From NCBI RefSeq assembly GCF_030287445.1, contig NZ_JASVWB010000002.1:2542001-2606000 (forward strand): a stretch of 64,000 nucleotides of DNA, written 5' to 3'. The translations under genes were made by a program, and so were the position numbers. This document shows, in pieces, positions 48,459 through 57,697 of this stretch. The DNA is from Streptomyces sp. ALI-76-A. Its GTDB lineage: Bacteria > Actinomycetota > Actinomycetes > Streptomycetales > Streptomycetaceae. Positions within the stretch are counted from its first letter, which is position 1; every line of letters starts with the position of its first letter. The notes beneath the pieces are model-generated. The model was given only the letters and a program-made list of their open reading frames with translations, made no database searches and was not told the DNA's origin.

Positions 48459-49331
48459 GTGGCAAGCGTGATTCCGTCCGCGCCCTTAGGAACAGACGCT
48501 GCCGCAGGCCGCCCCCTCGGTCTCGGTGCCGCCGCGGGAGCAGGCCCCGACCGGGCCGCTGCCGAGCGCCGGTTCCGCTTCGAGCTGGCCGCACATCCGG
48601 GTTCTCCCGCGCAGGCCAGACGCCTGACACGGGCGCGGCTGACCGGCTGGTCCGTCTGCGAGGACACCTGCGACTCGGCGGCCCTGGTGGTCTCCGAGCT
48701 GGTCACCAACGCCATCGTGCACACCGCGAGCCACCGGGTCGTCTGCGAGCTGCTGGACAGTGACGACCTGGTGCGGATAGCCGTGCGCGACGAGGGCTGC
48801 GCGCCGGGTGAGCCCCGGCCGTCGTCGCAGCGGCCCGAGGAGGAGCAGGGGAGGGGACTGATTCTCGTCGACGCCCTCTGCCACGCCTGGGGCGCTCATG
48901 AGCACGGCCCCGGCCTGCTCGTCTGGGCGGAGCTCCCCCGCAAGGCCGACGCGCCCCGCGCGGACGCGGGCCCCCGCAACGACCTGGGCTGGGGCGCCCG
49001 CCCGAAGCCGGGCGGGGCCGGCAGCTCGGGGAACGAGGCCACCGGGCGGGCGAGCGCCGCGGCGGAGCAACTCCACGCGGCCACGACGCAGCCGGGCGCC
49101 ACGGTCGAACCACCCTCGCCGGTCGAACCACCTTCGCCACTCCCCGAGGTCGCACCCCCGGCCCTCAACGCACCCCCGGCCCTCAACGCGCCCCCGGCGC
49201 CCCGGGCACCCACTGCGCCCCGGGTGCCCCCGACCCGCCCGGACGCCGAACCCCAGCACGGCACCGCCGCCGCCGAGACGGACGACGGGACACCGGCCCG
49301 TGACCATGGGACGGGGGCCGCATGGGCGTAA
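48459..49331 (+). CDS. ATP-binding protein, anti-sigma-factor-like HATPase_c_2
   Basis: A 290-residue protein. Residues about 35-165 form a GHKL ATPase of the serine-kinase anti-sigma type: VVSELVTNAIVHTAS (N-box, about 80-94), VRIAVRDEGCAPGE (G1), EEEQGRGLILVDALCHAWG (G2) and LLVWAELP. A Pro/Ala-rich tail of 120 residues with an APPALN repeat follows. Such proteins sequester sigma or anti-sigma-antagonist partners, and one sits beside each WhiJ/DUF397 pair. GTG 48459 is preferred because GGCGGGG lies five bases upstream. Its 3' end overlaps the next gene by 10 bases. Confidence 0.87.
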   Translation: MASVIPSAPLGTDAAAGRPLGLGAAAGAGPDRAAAERRFRFELAAHPGSPAQARRLTRARLTGWSVCEDTCDSAALVVSELVTNAIVHTASHRVVCELLDSDDLVRIAVRDEGCAPGEPRPSSQRPEEEQGRGLILVDALCHAWGAHEHGPGLLVWAELPRKADAPRADAGPRNDLGWGARPKPGGAGSSGNEATGRASAAAEQLHAATTQPGATVEPPSPVEPPSPLPEVAPPALNAPPALNAPPAPRAPTAPRVPPTRPDAEPQHGTAAAETDDGTPARDHGTGAAWA

Positions 49332-49765
49332 GGGCTGGTTCCGGCGGCGGCCAGGTGCTGAACCTGGACACGCTGGTCCGCCTCGGACGCGGGCTGCGCA
49401 CTCCGGGAACCCCCCGGCGGCTGCCCGTGCCCGAGGGCATGACGGCCCCGCTGGGCTGCGACGCCGTGGCGGTGCCCGCGCGGTTCGGCCCCCTGGTGAT
49501 GCCGCGCCTGCCGCGGGTCGGATGCGTCTACGCGGACGAGGCGCACTGGTGGTGGATCGTTCCGTCGGACTCCGACTACGCCCTGGAGTGGCCCGCCCCC
49601 GTCCGGTACGCCACCGGGGCGGTCGTCCCGGACGCTCCCGGCCTCCCGGGTCTCATCCACCGGCCGGAAGGGACGATCCCGTACACGCCGCCGATACCGC
49701 TGTACCTGGCCCTGTGCCGGCTGACCGGCACGACGCCGACCTGGTCGAGGCCGGTCAGCGCGTAG
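49322..49765 (+). CDS. Conserved Streptomyces hypothetical protein
   Basis: A 147-residue soluble protein that I do not recognise as a named family. It contains PARFGPLVMPRLPRVGCVYADEAHWWWIVPSDSDYALEWP, an aromatic-rich block at about 52-92, followed by IPYTPPIPLYLALCRLTG. The reading frame has strong G/C third-position bias. The ATG overlaps the ATPase gene, so the two are co-translated, and the protein probably works with it. Confidence 0.75.
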   Translation: MGVRAGSGGGQVLNLDTLVRLGRGLRTPGTPRRLPVPEGMTAPLGCDAVAVPARFGPLVMPRLPRVGCVYADEAHWWWIVPSDSDYALEWPAPVRYATGAVVPDAPGLPGLIHRPEGTIPYTPPIPLYLALCRLTGTTPTWSRPVSA

Positions 49766-50084
49766 GCCCGGCTCCGGCCCCCGGCCGCCCCTCGCCGGTG
49801 ACGGACACCACCAGCGACCCGATCGACCACCGGCCACCCGCGACCGGCCACCGGCCACCCGCGACCGGCCACCGGCCACCCGCGACCGACGACCGGCCGC
49901 CGGCCACCGGCCACCACGGCCGACGGACCCGCACCACGAGCGATCGGCCACCCTCGGTCGGCGCGCACCCCGCCCCCTCCGGTCGGAGTGCGCCCGCGTG
50001 CTCCGGCCGCCACCCCCTGCGCCCTGCCCGGGCCGAGTCCGCTTCGCGATAGTGGCGGTTCGTCCACGTCCGGGGAGGTCGGCG
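49766..50084 (+). repeat. Intergenic region with a 21-base tandem repeat
   Basis: Unit CGACCGGCCACCGGCCACCC plus G: full copies begin at 49841 and 49862, with partial or variant copies on both sides (about 49824-49915). There is no gene. The final 20 bases carry GGGGAGGTC, the ribosome binding site of the ABC exporter. Confidence 0.85.
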
Positions 50085-52223
50085 GTGGGAACGAAGGGCG
50101 ACGCGGATCCGGGCGGCGCGGACCAACCCCAGGTGTCCGATTCGGAGCGGCTGCTGTTCGGCGGCCCCCTGCGCTACGACATGGGCTGGAACTCGCACGC
50201 GGACGCGTTCCTGGAGCTGAACTTCCGGGCCATGCTGGTCCGCCTCCCCGCCATGCTCACGGCCAGCTTCCACCTCGCCTGGCAGGCCGACCGACGGGCC
50301 GCGCGGACCGTGCTGGCCGCCGAGGTGGGCCGGGGCCTCGCCCAGGCCGTGAGCCTCCTCGCGGTCAACAGCCTGCTGGGCCGGCTGATCGGCGGCGGCA
50401 CCCTGGAGGACCGGCTGCGCGGCGCCGTGCCCGCCTTGGTCGTGATGGCCTCCGTGATGCTGGTCGGAGCGCTGCTGCGGGCCGCCTCGACGTACGCCAC
50501 CGGGCGGCTGGAGCCCAAGGTGGAGCGGGTGGCGACCGAACGCTATCTGGAGCGGGCCGCGACCGTGGAGCTGACCGCGATCGAGGACCACGCCTTCCAC
50601 AAGCTGCTGGACACCGCGCAGTACGGCGCCACCTCCGCCCGGCGGATGATCGGATACGCCACCCGCGTGGTGAACGCGATCATCTCGCTGATCGCGGCGG
50701 CGGGCGTGCTCACCGTGCTGCACCCGGCGCTGCTGCCGCTGCTGGTGACGATGACCCTGCCGAGCGCCTGGAGCGCGCTGACGAACGCGCGCCGCCGCTA
50801 CGAGTCCTTCCACACCTGGGTGCAGCACGCGCGCGCGGGCCGGCTGCTCGGCGCCCTGCTGATCGAACCCGAGGCGGCTCCCGAGATCCGGGTGCACGGA
50901 GTGGGCCCGTTCCTGCTGCGCCACTTCCGTGAGATGTCCGAGACGGCGGAGGCGGAGCAGGCCCGCCTGGCCCGGCTGGCGGCCCGTACGGGGCTGATCG
51001 CGGCCGGCTGGACCGGCCTCGCGACGGCGGCGACGTACGCCACGCTGGGCGGGCTGCTGCTGGCGGGCGCGATGGCGCTGGCGGTGGCGGGGACGGCCGT
51101 GATCGCCATCCGCACCGGCTCGCAGAGCCTCGCCACCCTCGTCGTGGAGATGAACGCCCTGCACGAGGAGGCGCTGTTCGTGGGCGATCTCCAGCGGCTC
51201 CACGTCGAGGCGGCCGAACGGGCCATTCCGGTGGGCGGGGCCGCCCTGCCGGACGATCCGCGCGAGATCCGGTTCGAGAACGTCAGCTTCACCTACCCGG
51301 GTGACGCGACCCGTCCCGCGCTCGACGACGTGACTCTCACCGTCCCGCTCGGCAAGATCGTCGCCCTGGTCGGCGAGAACGGCTCCGGCAAGACGACTCT
51401 GGTCAAGCTGCTGGCCGGGCTGTACGCCCCCGACCGCGGCCGGATCCTGTGGGACGACGTCGACGCGGCCGGCGCCGACCGGCACCGGCTCGCCGAACGG
51501 GTCGCGATGGTGGCCCAGGACTTCAAGCGGTGGCCGTTCACCGCCCGCGTCAACGTGGCCGTGGGCCGTTCCTCGACGCCGCTCACCGACGAGCGGATCA
51601 CGGAGGCGGTCGCGGAGGCCGGGGCCCAGGAGGTGCTGGTGGATCTGCCTCGGGGCCTGGACACCCTGCTGGCCCGCAACTTCAGCGGCGGGCACGAGCT
51701 GTCCGGCGGCCAGTGGCAGCGCCTGGGAATCGCCCGGGCCGCGTACCGGCGCGGGCACATCCTGATCGTGGACGAGCCGACGGCGGCCCTGGACGCGCGG
51801 GCGGAACTGGAGGTCTTCGAGAAGATCCGCGCCCTGGCGGGTACGGGGCAGACGGTCATCCTCATCACCCACCGGCTGGCGTCCGTCCGCCACGCGGACC
51901 TGGTGCACGTCCTGGACCAGGGCCGGCTCGTGGAGTCCGGAACGCCGGACCAGCTGCTGGCGACCGGCGGGGTCTACGCGGAGCTGTACTCGCTCCAGGC
52001 GGAACAGTTCACGACGAAGGTACCGGCACAGACGAAGGTAGCGACGCAGACGGACGGAGCAGGACGGACAACCGGATCAGGCCAGCCGGACGCGCCAGGT
52101 CAGAGGAACGGGCCGGGACAGACGGACGAGCCCGAGCAGACGGACGGGCGGGATCAGACGGACACGGACGGGCCGGGACAGGCGGACGCTCCACGGAAGG
52201 TGCCCGCCCCGAAGACGGGCTGA
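50085..52223 (+). CDS. ABC exporter, fused membrane and ATPase domains
   Basis: A 712-residue half-transporter. Its six-helix membrane domain (about 55-340; note AAEVGRGLAQAVSLLAVNSLL, VVMASVMLVGALLRAAST) precedes an ATPase: Walker A ALVGENGSGKTTLVKL (about 420), Q-loop VAQDFKRWPFT, signature ELSGGQWQRLGIARA, Walker B ILIVDEPTAALDA, H-loop LITHRLASVRHAD. The signature LSGGQWQR is that of lipid, peptide or lantibiotic exporters. The last 60 residues are a Gln-Thr-Asp-Gly-rich repetitive tail. GTG 50085 is placed by GGGGAGG. No precursor peptide is visible nearby. Confidence 0.9.
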   Translation: MGTKGDADPGGADQPQVSDSERLLFGGPLRYDMGWNSHADAFLELNFRAMLVRLPAMLTASFHLAWQADRRAARTVLAAEVGRGLAQAVSLLAVNSLLGRLIGGGTLEDRLRGAVPALVVMASVMLVGALLRAASTYATGRLEPKVERVATERYLERAATVELTAIEDHAFHKLLDTAQYGATSARRMIGYATRVVNAIISLIAAAGVLTVLHPALLPLLVTMTLPSAWSALTNARRRYESFHTWVQHARAGRLLGALLIEPEAAPEIRVHGVGPFLLRHFREMSETAEAEQARLARLAARTGLIAAGWTGLATAATYATLGGLLLAGAMALAVAGTAVIAIRTGSQSLATLVVEMNALHEEALFVGDLQRLHVEAAERAIPVGGAALPDDPREIRFENVSFTYPGDATRPALDDVTLTVPLGKIVALVGENGSGKTTLVKLLAGLYAPDRGRILWDDVDAAGADRHRLAERVAMVAQDFKRWPFTARVNVAVGRSSTPLTDERITEAVAEAGAQEVLVDLPRGLDTLLARNFSGGHELSGGQWQRLGIARAAYRRGHILIVDEPTAALDARAELEVFEKIRALAGTGQTVILITHRLASVRHADLVHVLDQGRLVESGTPDQLLATGGVYAELYSLQAEQFTTKVPAQTKVATQTDGAGRTTGSGQPDAPGQRNGPGQTDEPEQTDGRDQTDTDGPGQADAPRKVPAPKTG

Positions 52224-52225
52224 CC

Positions 52226-52414
52226 TCACGCGACGGCGTCGGCCGCCGCCTCCCCACTGCGCACGATCACCAGGAACGTGTCGGTCGCGAGATCCATCAC
52301 GACCTCGGCCTGCAGCCCTTCAAGACGCCGCGCGTGCGCGAACTCCTCCGCCGGCCACGAGCCTCGCGGCCCACCTGCGGGAAAGCGTTCGAGCACTGTT
52401 CGCCCGTTCACCAC
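52226..52414 (-). CDS. Small conserved-looking hypothetical protein, 62 residues
   Basis: A 62-residue protein beginning VVNGRTVLERFPAGGPRG and ending LATDTFLVIVRSGEAAADAVA. I do not recognise it. A good ribosome binding site (GGAGG, six bases before the GTG) and codon bias support it. It converges on the exporter with a two-base gap. Confidence 0.7.
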   Translation of the reverse strand: MVNGRTVLERFPAGGPRGSWPAEEFAHARRLEGLQAEVVMDLATDTFLVIVRSGEAAADAVA

Positions 52415-52570
52415 CCTGCACCTCCAGAAAGCGTTCGTAACTTGTAGGAGTTAACGCCTTCCCGGGGCAGAACGCCTCGCCCAGTTGCTGGACTGAGACG
52501 TAGTTGACACGCGCGTAGAGCACACCGTGAGGATTCGGTTACTTTCCGATCGGTTCTCTTACTTTAGGTG

Positions 52571-52960
52571 TCAGTCGTCGTACTCATCGTGATAAAGAAC
52601 GCTCTCACCCCGTGAGCGCCCCGAATACCGACGCGCGCCCCTCGAGTGCCAGGGCACCGTCCAGCCCATCCGCGCCTTGAACGCCAGGATCTTCCGGGAC
52701 GGCGCCCGGGACGCCGCCGCGAACGCCGTCCCGCGCACATGCAGATGCGCGCCATATGTCCGATCTGGTCCAGGAAGCCCGAGCAGCTGCGACGGCCGGC
52801 GTCCCACTCGGGCGCGAACAGGGAGCGGTATACGACGAGTTGGCGGCGCCCCTCGAAGAGGTCGAGCAGCGAGGCCTTGCCGTCTCCGCCCTCGAACACG
52901 TACTCCGTGTCGACCTCGACCATCGGCAGCCCGCCCCGCTCGGCGTTGAGCGCGGGCCGC
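52571..52960 (-). pseudogene. DUF899 family (thioredoxin-like) relic
   Basis: One frame gives LNAERGGLPMVEVDTEYVFE then GGDGKASLLDLFEGRRQLVVYRS and GFLDQIGHMA. The continuation (SRAPSRKILAFKARMGWTVPW) lies in another frame after about 52745. Both the N-terminus (about 50 residues) and the C-terminal half are missing, and the remnant ends in GESVLYHDEYDD. DUF899 proteins are thioredoxin-like. It is clearly non-functional. Confidence 0.8.
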
Positions 52961-53088
52961 GCGCGTGAGCGGGAAGGACGGGACGACGGGACGACGTCTC
53001 CGGCGGCGGTTCGGCGGGGCCGGTTCAGGTCGGGCCGTTCAGTCGAGCCGGTTCAGGTCAGCCGGTCCAGGTCGGGGCCGGCGCGGAC

Positions 53089-54465
53089 TCAGGTGTCGTA
53101 ATCCTGGATGCGCCTGCCGTGGCTCCGGTCGACGAGGGCGGGCAGCCGCGCCCCCAGCTCCGCGACCACCGCGGGGACGTCGATGGTCAGCAGCTCGCGG
53201 TCGCGCATCAGGATCCGTCCGTCGACGATCGTCGTGCGGACGTCGGAGGAGCGGGCGCTGTGCACGAGGGTCGCGGCCAGGTCGTGGACGGGCTGGGTGT
53301 GCGGGCCGGTGAGGTCGACGAGGATCAGGTCGGCCCGCCGCCCGGGGGTGATGCTGCCGACGGCCTCGCCGAGTCCCACCGCCCGGGCACTCTGCAGCGT
53401 GGCGTGATGCAGGGCCTGGCGGGAGGTCAGCCAGCGCGGGTCCCCGGTGGTGGACTTCTGGATGAGGGCGGTGAGCGCCATCGCCTCCCACACGTCGAGG
53501 GAGTTGTTGGAGGCGGCGCCGTCCGTGGCGAGCCCGACGGGGACACCGATGTCGCGCAGGGCGCGGACCGGCGTGGTGGTGGGCCAGCCGAACTTCAGGT
53601 AGCCGCGGGGAGCGGTGGCCACGGCCGTACGGCCCCGGGCGGCGGCCAGGACGGGCAGGTCACGCTCGACGATTCCGGTGCCGTGCGCGAGGAGTACGTC
53701 CGTGTCGAGGATCCCGGTGCGCTGGAGGACCTCGATCGGGGTGACGCCGTGCCGGGCGAGGCTGGTGTCGGTCTGGTCGCGGTTCTCGGAGGCGTGGATG
53801 TGCACGGGCAGGCCGTGGGCGTGCGCGAGGCCGGCGGTGGCCACGAGGTCGGTGTCGTCCACGGTGTAGGGGGCGTGCGGAGCGAGGGCGGTGGTGATGC
53901 GGCCGCCGGCGCCGCCCCGGTGCCGCAGCGCGAACTCCAGGGACTTCTCGCGCCCCTCGGGCCCCTGCGAGGAGAAGTACGCCTGCCCCAGGTGGGCACG
54001 CATCCCGCACTCGGCGACGACGGCGGCGACCGCGTCCATGGCGAAGTAGTGGTCCGCGAAACAGGTGACGCCGCCCCGGATCATCTCGGCGCAGGCGAGC
54101 CACGCCCCCCACGCCACGTCCTGCTCCGTGAGGTTGGCCTCCACGGGCCACACGACGTCGTTGAACCACTCCTCGGTGGGCAGGTCCTCGGCGATGCCGC
54201 GCAGCGCGACCATCGGGGCGTGGGTGTGGCAGTTGACCAGCCCCGGCAGGGCGACCTGACCGCGCGCGTCGAGACGTTCGGCGGCTGGCCGGTCCGCGAC
54301 CGCGGCGGCGGTCGTCACGGACCGGACGACGCCGTCCCGTACGACGATCGCGGCGTCCTCCTCGAAGCCGATCCGCTCCTGGTCGTCGTGCACGAGGACG
54401 GTGCAGCCGGTGACGATGAGATCGGCGGTGCCTTCGGCGCGCGCTGCGGGAGAGGGCGTCATCAT
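53089..54465 (-). CDS. Amidohydrolase, 5-methylthioadenosine/S-adenosylhomocysteine deaminase-like
   Basis: A 458-residue zinc amidohydrolase of the MtaD/TrzN/guanine deaminase group. The metal motif PGLVNCHTHAPM (about 72-83), HIHASENRDQTD with the metal and proton-shuttle residues (about 220), LLAHGTGIVERD and LATDGAASNNSLDVWEAM (about 305, the metal Asp) are intact. It would remove an amino or chloro group from a purine- or triazine-like ring; the natural substrate is probably an adenosine derivative. ATG 54465 (or 54462) is chosen for lack of anything better upstream. Confidence 0.87.
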   Translation of the reverse strand: MMTPSPAARAEGTADLIVTGCTVLVHDDQERIGFEEDAAIVVRDGVVRSVTTAAAVADRPAAERLDARGQVALPGLVNCHTHAPMVALRGIAEDLPTEEWFNDVVWPVEANLTEQDVAWGAWLACAEMIRGGVTCFADHYFAMDAVAAVVAECGMRAHLGQAYFSSQGPEGREKSLEFALRHRGGAGGRITTALAPHAPYTVDDTDLVATAGLAHAHGLPVHIHASENRDQTDTSLARHGVTPIEVLQRTGILDTDVLLAHGTGIVERDLPVLAAARGRTAVATAPRGYLKFGWPTTTPVRALRDIGVPVGLATDGAASNNSLDVWEAMALTALIQKSTTGDPRWLTSRQALHHATLQSARAVGLGEAVGSITPGRRADLILVDLTGPHTQPVHDLAATLVHSARSSDVRTTIVDGRILMRDRELLTIDVPAVVAELGARLPALVDRSHGRRIQDYDT

Positions 54466-54623
54466 GCCAACGTACGACGGCGTCGTCACGGCGCGTCAGC
54501 CGAATCGCGCATCCTGTCGTGGCCCTGTCCAGGTGTGCTCCGGGCGGGCACGCTGGGCTGGGGCCGCTCCGCCGGACAAGGCCCCCACCGCCGCTGCCCG
54601 ACGGCTTCCGGAAGGAGCCCGGC

Positions 54624-55634
54624 ATGCTCCTCGGCACCTGGAACCTGGAGAACCTCTACCGTCCCGGCGGCCCGTTCGGCCCCGCGGACGAGGCCGCGTA
54701 CGAGGCGAAGCTGACCGCCCTCGCCGCCGTGATCACGGAACTGGACCCGGCGCTGCTCGGGGTGCAGGAGGTCGGGGAGCCGGGGGCCCTGCGGGACCTG
54801 GCCGGAATGCTGGAGGGCGCCTGGCATCTCGCGCTGTCCCGGCGTCCGGACGCCCGGGGCATCCGGGTGGGCTTCCTCGGGCGTACACCGTTCGAGGTGC
54901 TGGCCGACACGACCGCGTTCCCGGCGAGGCTGCGTCCGGTGCAGGCGGACGACGCGGGGGTGGCGGTGGCGGAGGCGGGCCGCGGTTTCCTCGCGGTGGA
55001 GGCGGAGACCGGGCAGGGCCCGCTGCGGGTGGCGGTCGCCCATCTCAAGTCGAAGCTGCTGTCGTATCCGGGGGGCCGCTTCCAGCCGCGCGACGAGGGC
55101 GAACGGGCGCGGTACGGGGCGTACGCCCTGTACCGGCGGGCGGCCGAGGCGGCGGGCCTGCGCGCACTGGCCGACGCGCTGCTGGCCGGTGAGTCTCTGA
55201 ACGGTCCGCCGGCCGGTGCGGTGAACGGTCAGCGGCCGGGCGGCGACGGCCGTGAGCGGGACGTCGCGGTGCTGGGCGACCTCAACGACGAGGTGGGGGC
55301 GGCGACCACGCAGATCCTGCTCGGCCCACCCGGCTCCGAGATCGGCACCCCCGGCCACGACCTGGCCGACCGGGGGGACGCGGCCCGCCTGTGGAACGTG
55401 GCCCCGCTCATCCCGGTCGAGCAGCGCTACTCCCGCGTCCACTCCGGCCGCCGCGAGCTGATCGACCACGTCCTGGTCAGCCACCGCTTGGCCCACCGGC
55501 TCACGGAGGCGGGCACGGGCCTCCCGGGCGACGGCCCTCCGCGACTCCCGTCGGTGGGACCGGACCCGGCGGAGCGGCGCGGGGCGCGGGGGTCGGACCA
55601 TGCTCCGGTGTGGGTGCGGATGGGAATGGAGTAG
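54624..55634 (+). CDS. Endonuclease/exonuclease/phosphatase family protein
   Basis: A 336-residue Mg-dependent phosphodiesterase-fold protein. LLGTWNLENLYRPG (about 2-15), LLGVQEVGEPGALRDLAG with the catalytic Glu (about 48), VAVAHLKSKLLSYPGG, VAVLGDLNDEVGAATTQ (about 213) and the final GSDHAPVWVRM are the five EEP motifs. Substrates in the family range from nucleic acid to lipids and cannot be fixed here. ATG 54624 follows GAAGGAG. No signal peptide. Confidence 0.88.
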   Translation: MLLGTWNLENLYRPGGPFGPADEAAYEAKLTALAAVITELDPALLGVQEVGEPGALRDLAGMLEGAWHLALSRRPDARGIRVGFLGRTPFEVLADTTAFPARLRPVQADDAGVAVAEAGRGFLAVEAETGQGPLRVAVAHLKSKLLSYPGGRFQPRDEGERARYGAYALYRRAAEAAGLRALADALLAGESLNGPPAGAVNGQRPGGDGRERDVAVLGDLNDEVGAATTQILLGPPGSEIGTPGHDLADRGDAARLWNVAPLIPVEQRYSRVHSGRRELIDHVLVSHRLAHRLTEAGTGLPGDGPPRLPSVGPDPAERRGARGSDHAPVWVRMGME

Positions 55635-55696
55635 CGGGGAGGACCAGCGGGGTGGAGTCGTCCGGCTCGGTCGGGGCACCTCACCCGGCGACGGCC

Positions 55697-57697
55697 TCAC
55701 CCGGCGACGGGCAGGCCGGGTATCCGCAGCCCCTCGCGGTCGCGTTCCCTGGCCAGTTCGTCCAGCAGTTCGGTGAGGCGTTCGGTGTGCCGGGGGCTGA
55801 GCCGTCCCGTGTCGTCGAGGTGCACGGCGCAGGCGGTGGTCGTGTCGACGAGCCGTTCGAGGGTGGCGGCGATCTCCTCCGCGCCCTCCGAATGCCGGGC
55901 CAGCGCGGGGAGTTCGGCCGCGGCGAGGGTGATGGCGGTACGGGCCTCCGCGAGCGCCCGGTAGGCCTCGCGCCGGAGGGTCCAGCGGGCGGCGCGGCTG
56001 TCGGAGCCGGTGTCGGCGGACGTGGCGACAGCGGAGGTGAAGGAGGTGGAGGCGCCGGACGTGGTGGTGGCGGAGGTGGCGCGCAGCGCAGGTCCCTCGG
56101 ACTCCCGCACGGCATGCGTCTCCGACTCCCGCACGATGTGAACGTCCGACTCCCGCAGCACATGGGCCAGGTACGCCTGCGCCGCGCTGCCCGCCGCGGC
56201 GAGCCTGGTCCGCACCCCGCCTGCCCGCTGCCCGAGGATCGGCAGGTGCCCCACGATGAGCACGATCGCGCAGGCCAGCAGCGTCTCCCCGATCCGGCCG
56301 GCGGAGGCCTGCGGCTCGCCGGCGACCATGACCAGCGACAGCACGAGGACGGTGACGACGGCGGTCTGCGCGGCGAAGTGCCGTGTGGCCACGGGAATGA
56401 GGGCGCCGCTGACGGCCACGAGCGCGATCAGCCCCTCAGGGCGGGGCAGCACGGCCGCGAACCCGGCGAACACGAGGGCGCCCAGGACGGTCCCGGCGGC
56501 CCGGCACAGCACACGCGAGGCGAGTGGCCCCAGGTCGGGCTTGACGAGGAAGACGGCGGTGGCGGGCAGCCAGTACCAGTGCTCGTGCTGCCCGTACCAG
56601 CGTCCTTGGTGCAGGGCCTGGGCGACGCCGACGCTGACTCCGAAGCAGAGGGCGACCCGAAGCCCGTACTCACGCCCCCCTGCTCCGCACACGGTACGGA
56701 GCAGGGCCCTGGTCGTACGCCTGCGGGTGTGCAGGTCGGTGCCGGGCGCCCGGTCGAAGGCCTCGGCGGCGTGCAGCAGTGCGTCGTCGAGGGCGCGCAG
56801 CCCGGGCGCCGAACGGGAGGGCGCGGGCAGCGGCCCGGTGTGCCGGCTGTCGCGTACGGCGGCGGCCAGACGCCGGGGCCCCTCGGAGGCGCGCCCGGAG
56901 ACGCCGTCCCCGGCCCAGGCGAGCGCGGTCGCGGCCTCGGCGAGCGGCAGCGCGGCGGCGTACTGGGCGTGCAGCCGCCGTTCGGCCGCGGAGCTGGCGT
57001 ACCGCCGCAGCCGGGGCCCGGCGAGGGCGTCCTGCGCGTGGTCGAGGGCGGCGGTGAGCGCGGCGCGACGGTTGGTGGCCCGCGGTGTGCCCGCCGCGTC
57101 GAGGAGGTCGGCCACGGCGTCGTAGACCGCGGCGACGGCGTTGCGCTCCCCGTCGAACCGGAAGTCCCCGGCGAGGGCACCGGGCGTGGGCAGGACCAGC
57201 CGCAGTCCCAGCAGCCATCCGGCCCCGACGAGGAAGGCGAGCGCCCGTTGCCATCCGGGGGCGGGCAGCGGCATCCCGGCGCCGATGGCGGAGGCGACGA
57301 GCAGCTGCGTCCCGGCCCCGGAGGCGACGGGCCCCACCGCGCTGACGCTCCCGGCGACCAGCCCGACCAGGGTGAGGAGCAGGGTCAGGACCACGGCCCC
57401 GGCATGCCCCCCGACGTACGTCCCCAGGAACATCCCGGCCGCTCCCGCGAGCGCGGGCACCCCGAGCCTCCGTACGAAGGCCCGCCGGCTGCCGGGCCGG
57501 TCGTTGATCCCGGCCAGCATGGCGGCGACGGCGGCGACGACTCCCAGGGACGTCCGGCCGGCCAGCACGGCCACGAGCAGCAACGGCCCGGCGGACAACG
57601 CCCCCCGCAGGACCGCGTTCCAGGGCACGGGCCCCCGCTGGGCACGGAGAGCGTGGGCGAGCCAGGGCGGAAGGGTCAGAGCAGCGGGGCGTGACAC
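55697..57697 (-). CDS. FUSC family inner membrane protein
   Basis: A 666-residue protein with two clusters of about five to six membrane helices (about 28-170 and 350-490). The second is the FUSC/aromatic acid exporter-like core (YWLPATAVFLVKPDLGPLASRVLCRAAGTVLGALVF). A cytoplasmic helical domain lies between them and another, with repeats of RESD/RESE, closes the protein. Family members export aromatic acids or other toxic compounds (AaeB, YccS). GTG 57697 follows GGAG. Codon use is normal. Confidence 0.87.
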   Translation of the reverse strand: MSRPAALTLPPWLAHALRAQRGPVPWNAVLRGALSAGPLLLVAVLAGRTSLGVVAAVAAMLAGINDRPGSRRAFVRRLGVPALAGAAGMFLGTYVGGHAGAVVLTLLLTLVGLVAGSVSAVGPVASGAGTQLLVASAIGAGMPLPAPGWQRALAFLVGAGWLLGLRLVLPTPGALAGDFRFDGERNAVAAVYDAVADLLDAAGTPRATNRRAALTAALDHAQDALAGPRLRRYASSAAERRLHAQYAAALPLAEAATALAWAGDGVSGRASEGPRRLAAAVRDSRHTGPLPAPSRSAPGLRALDDALLHAAEAFDRAPGTDLHTRRRTTRALLRTVCGAGGREYGLRVALCFGVSVGVAQALHQGRWYGQHEHWYWLPATAVFLVKPDLGPLASRVLCRAAGTVLGALVFAGFAAVLPRPEGLIALVAVSGALIPVATRHFAAQTAVVTVLVLSLVMVAGEPQASAGRIGETLLACAIVLIVGHLPILGQRAGGVRTRLAAAGSAAQAYLAHVLRESDVHIVRESETHAVRESEGPALRATSATTTSGASTSFTSAVATSADTGSDSRAARWTLRREAYRALAEARTAITLAAAELPALARHSEGAEEIAATLERLVDTTTACAVHLDDTGRLSPRHTERLTELLDELARERDREGLRIPGLPVAG

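Noticed and set aside
50085..52414. Lantibiotic/RiPP cluster around the ABC exporter
   Set aside because: No precursor peptide or modification enzyme is visible on either side; the 62-residue neighbour lacks a leader/core pattern.
55391..57694. Plus-strand frame of 767 codons antisense to the FUSC gene
   Set aside because: Composition is Gly/Arg/Pro/Gln-rich and it begins inside the EEP gene; the minus strand has clear membrane helices.
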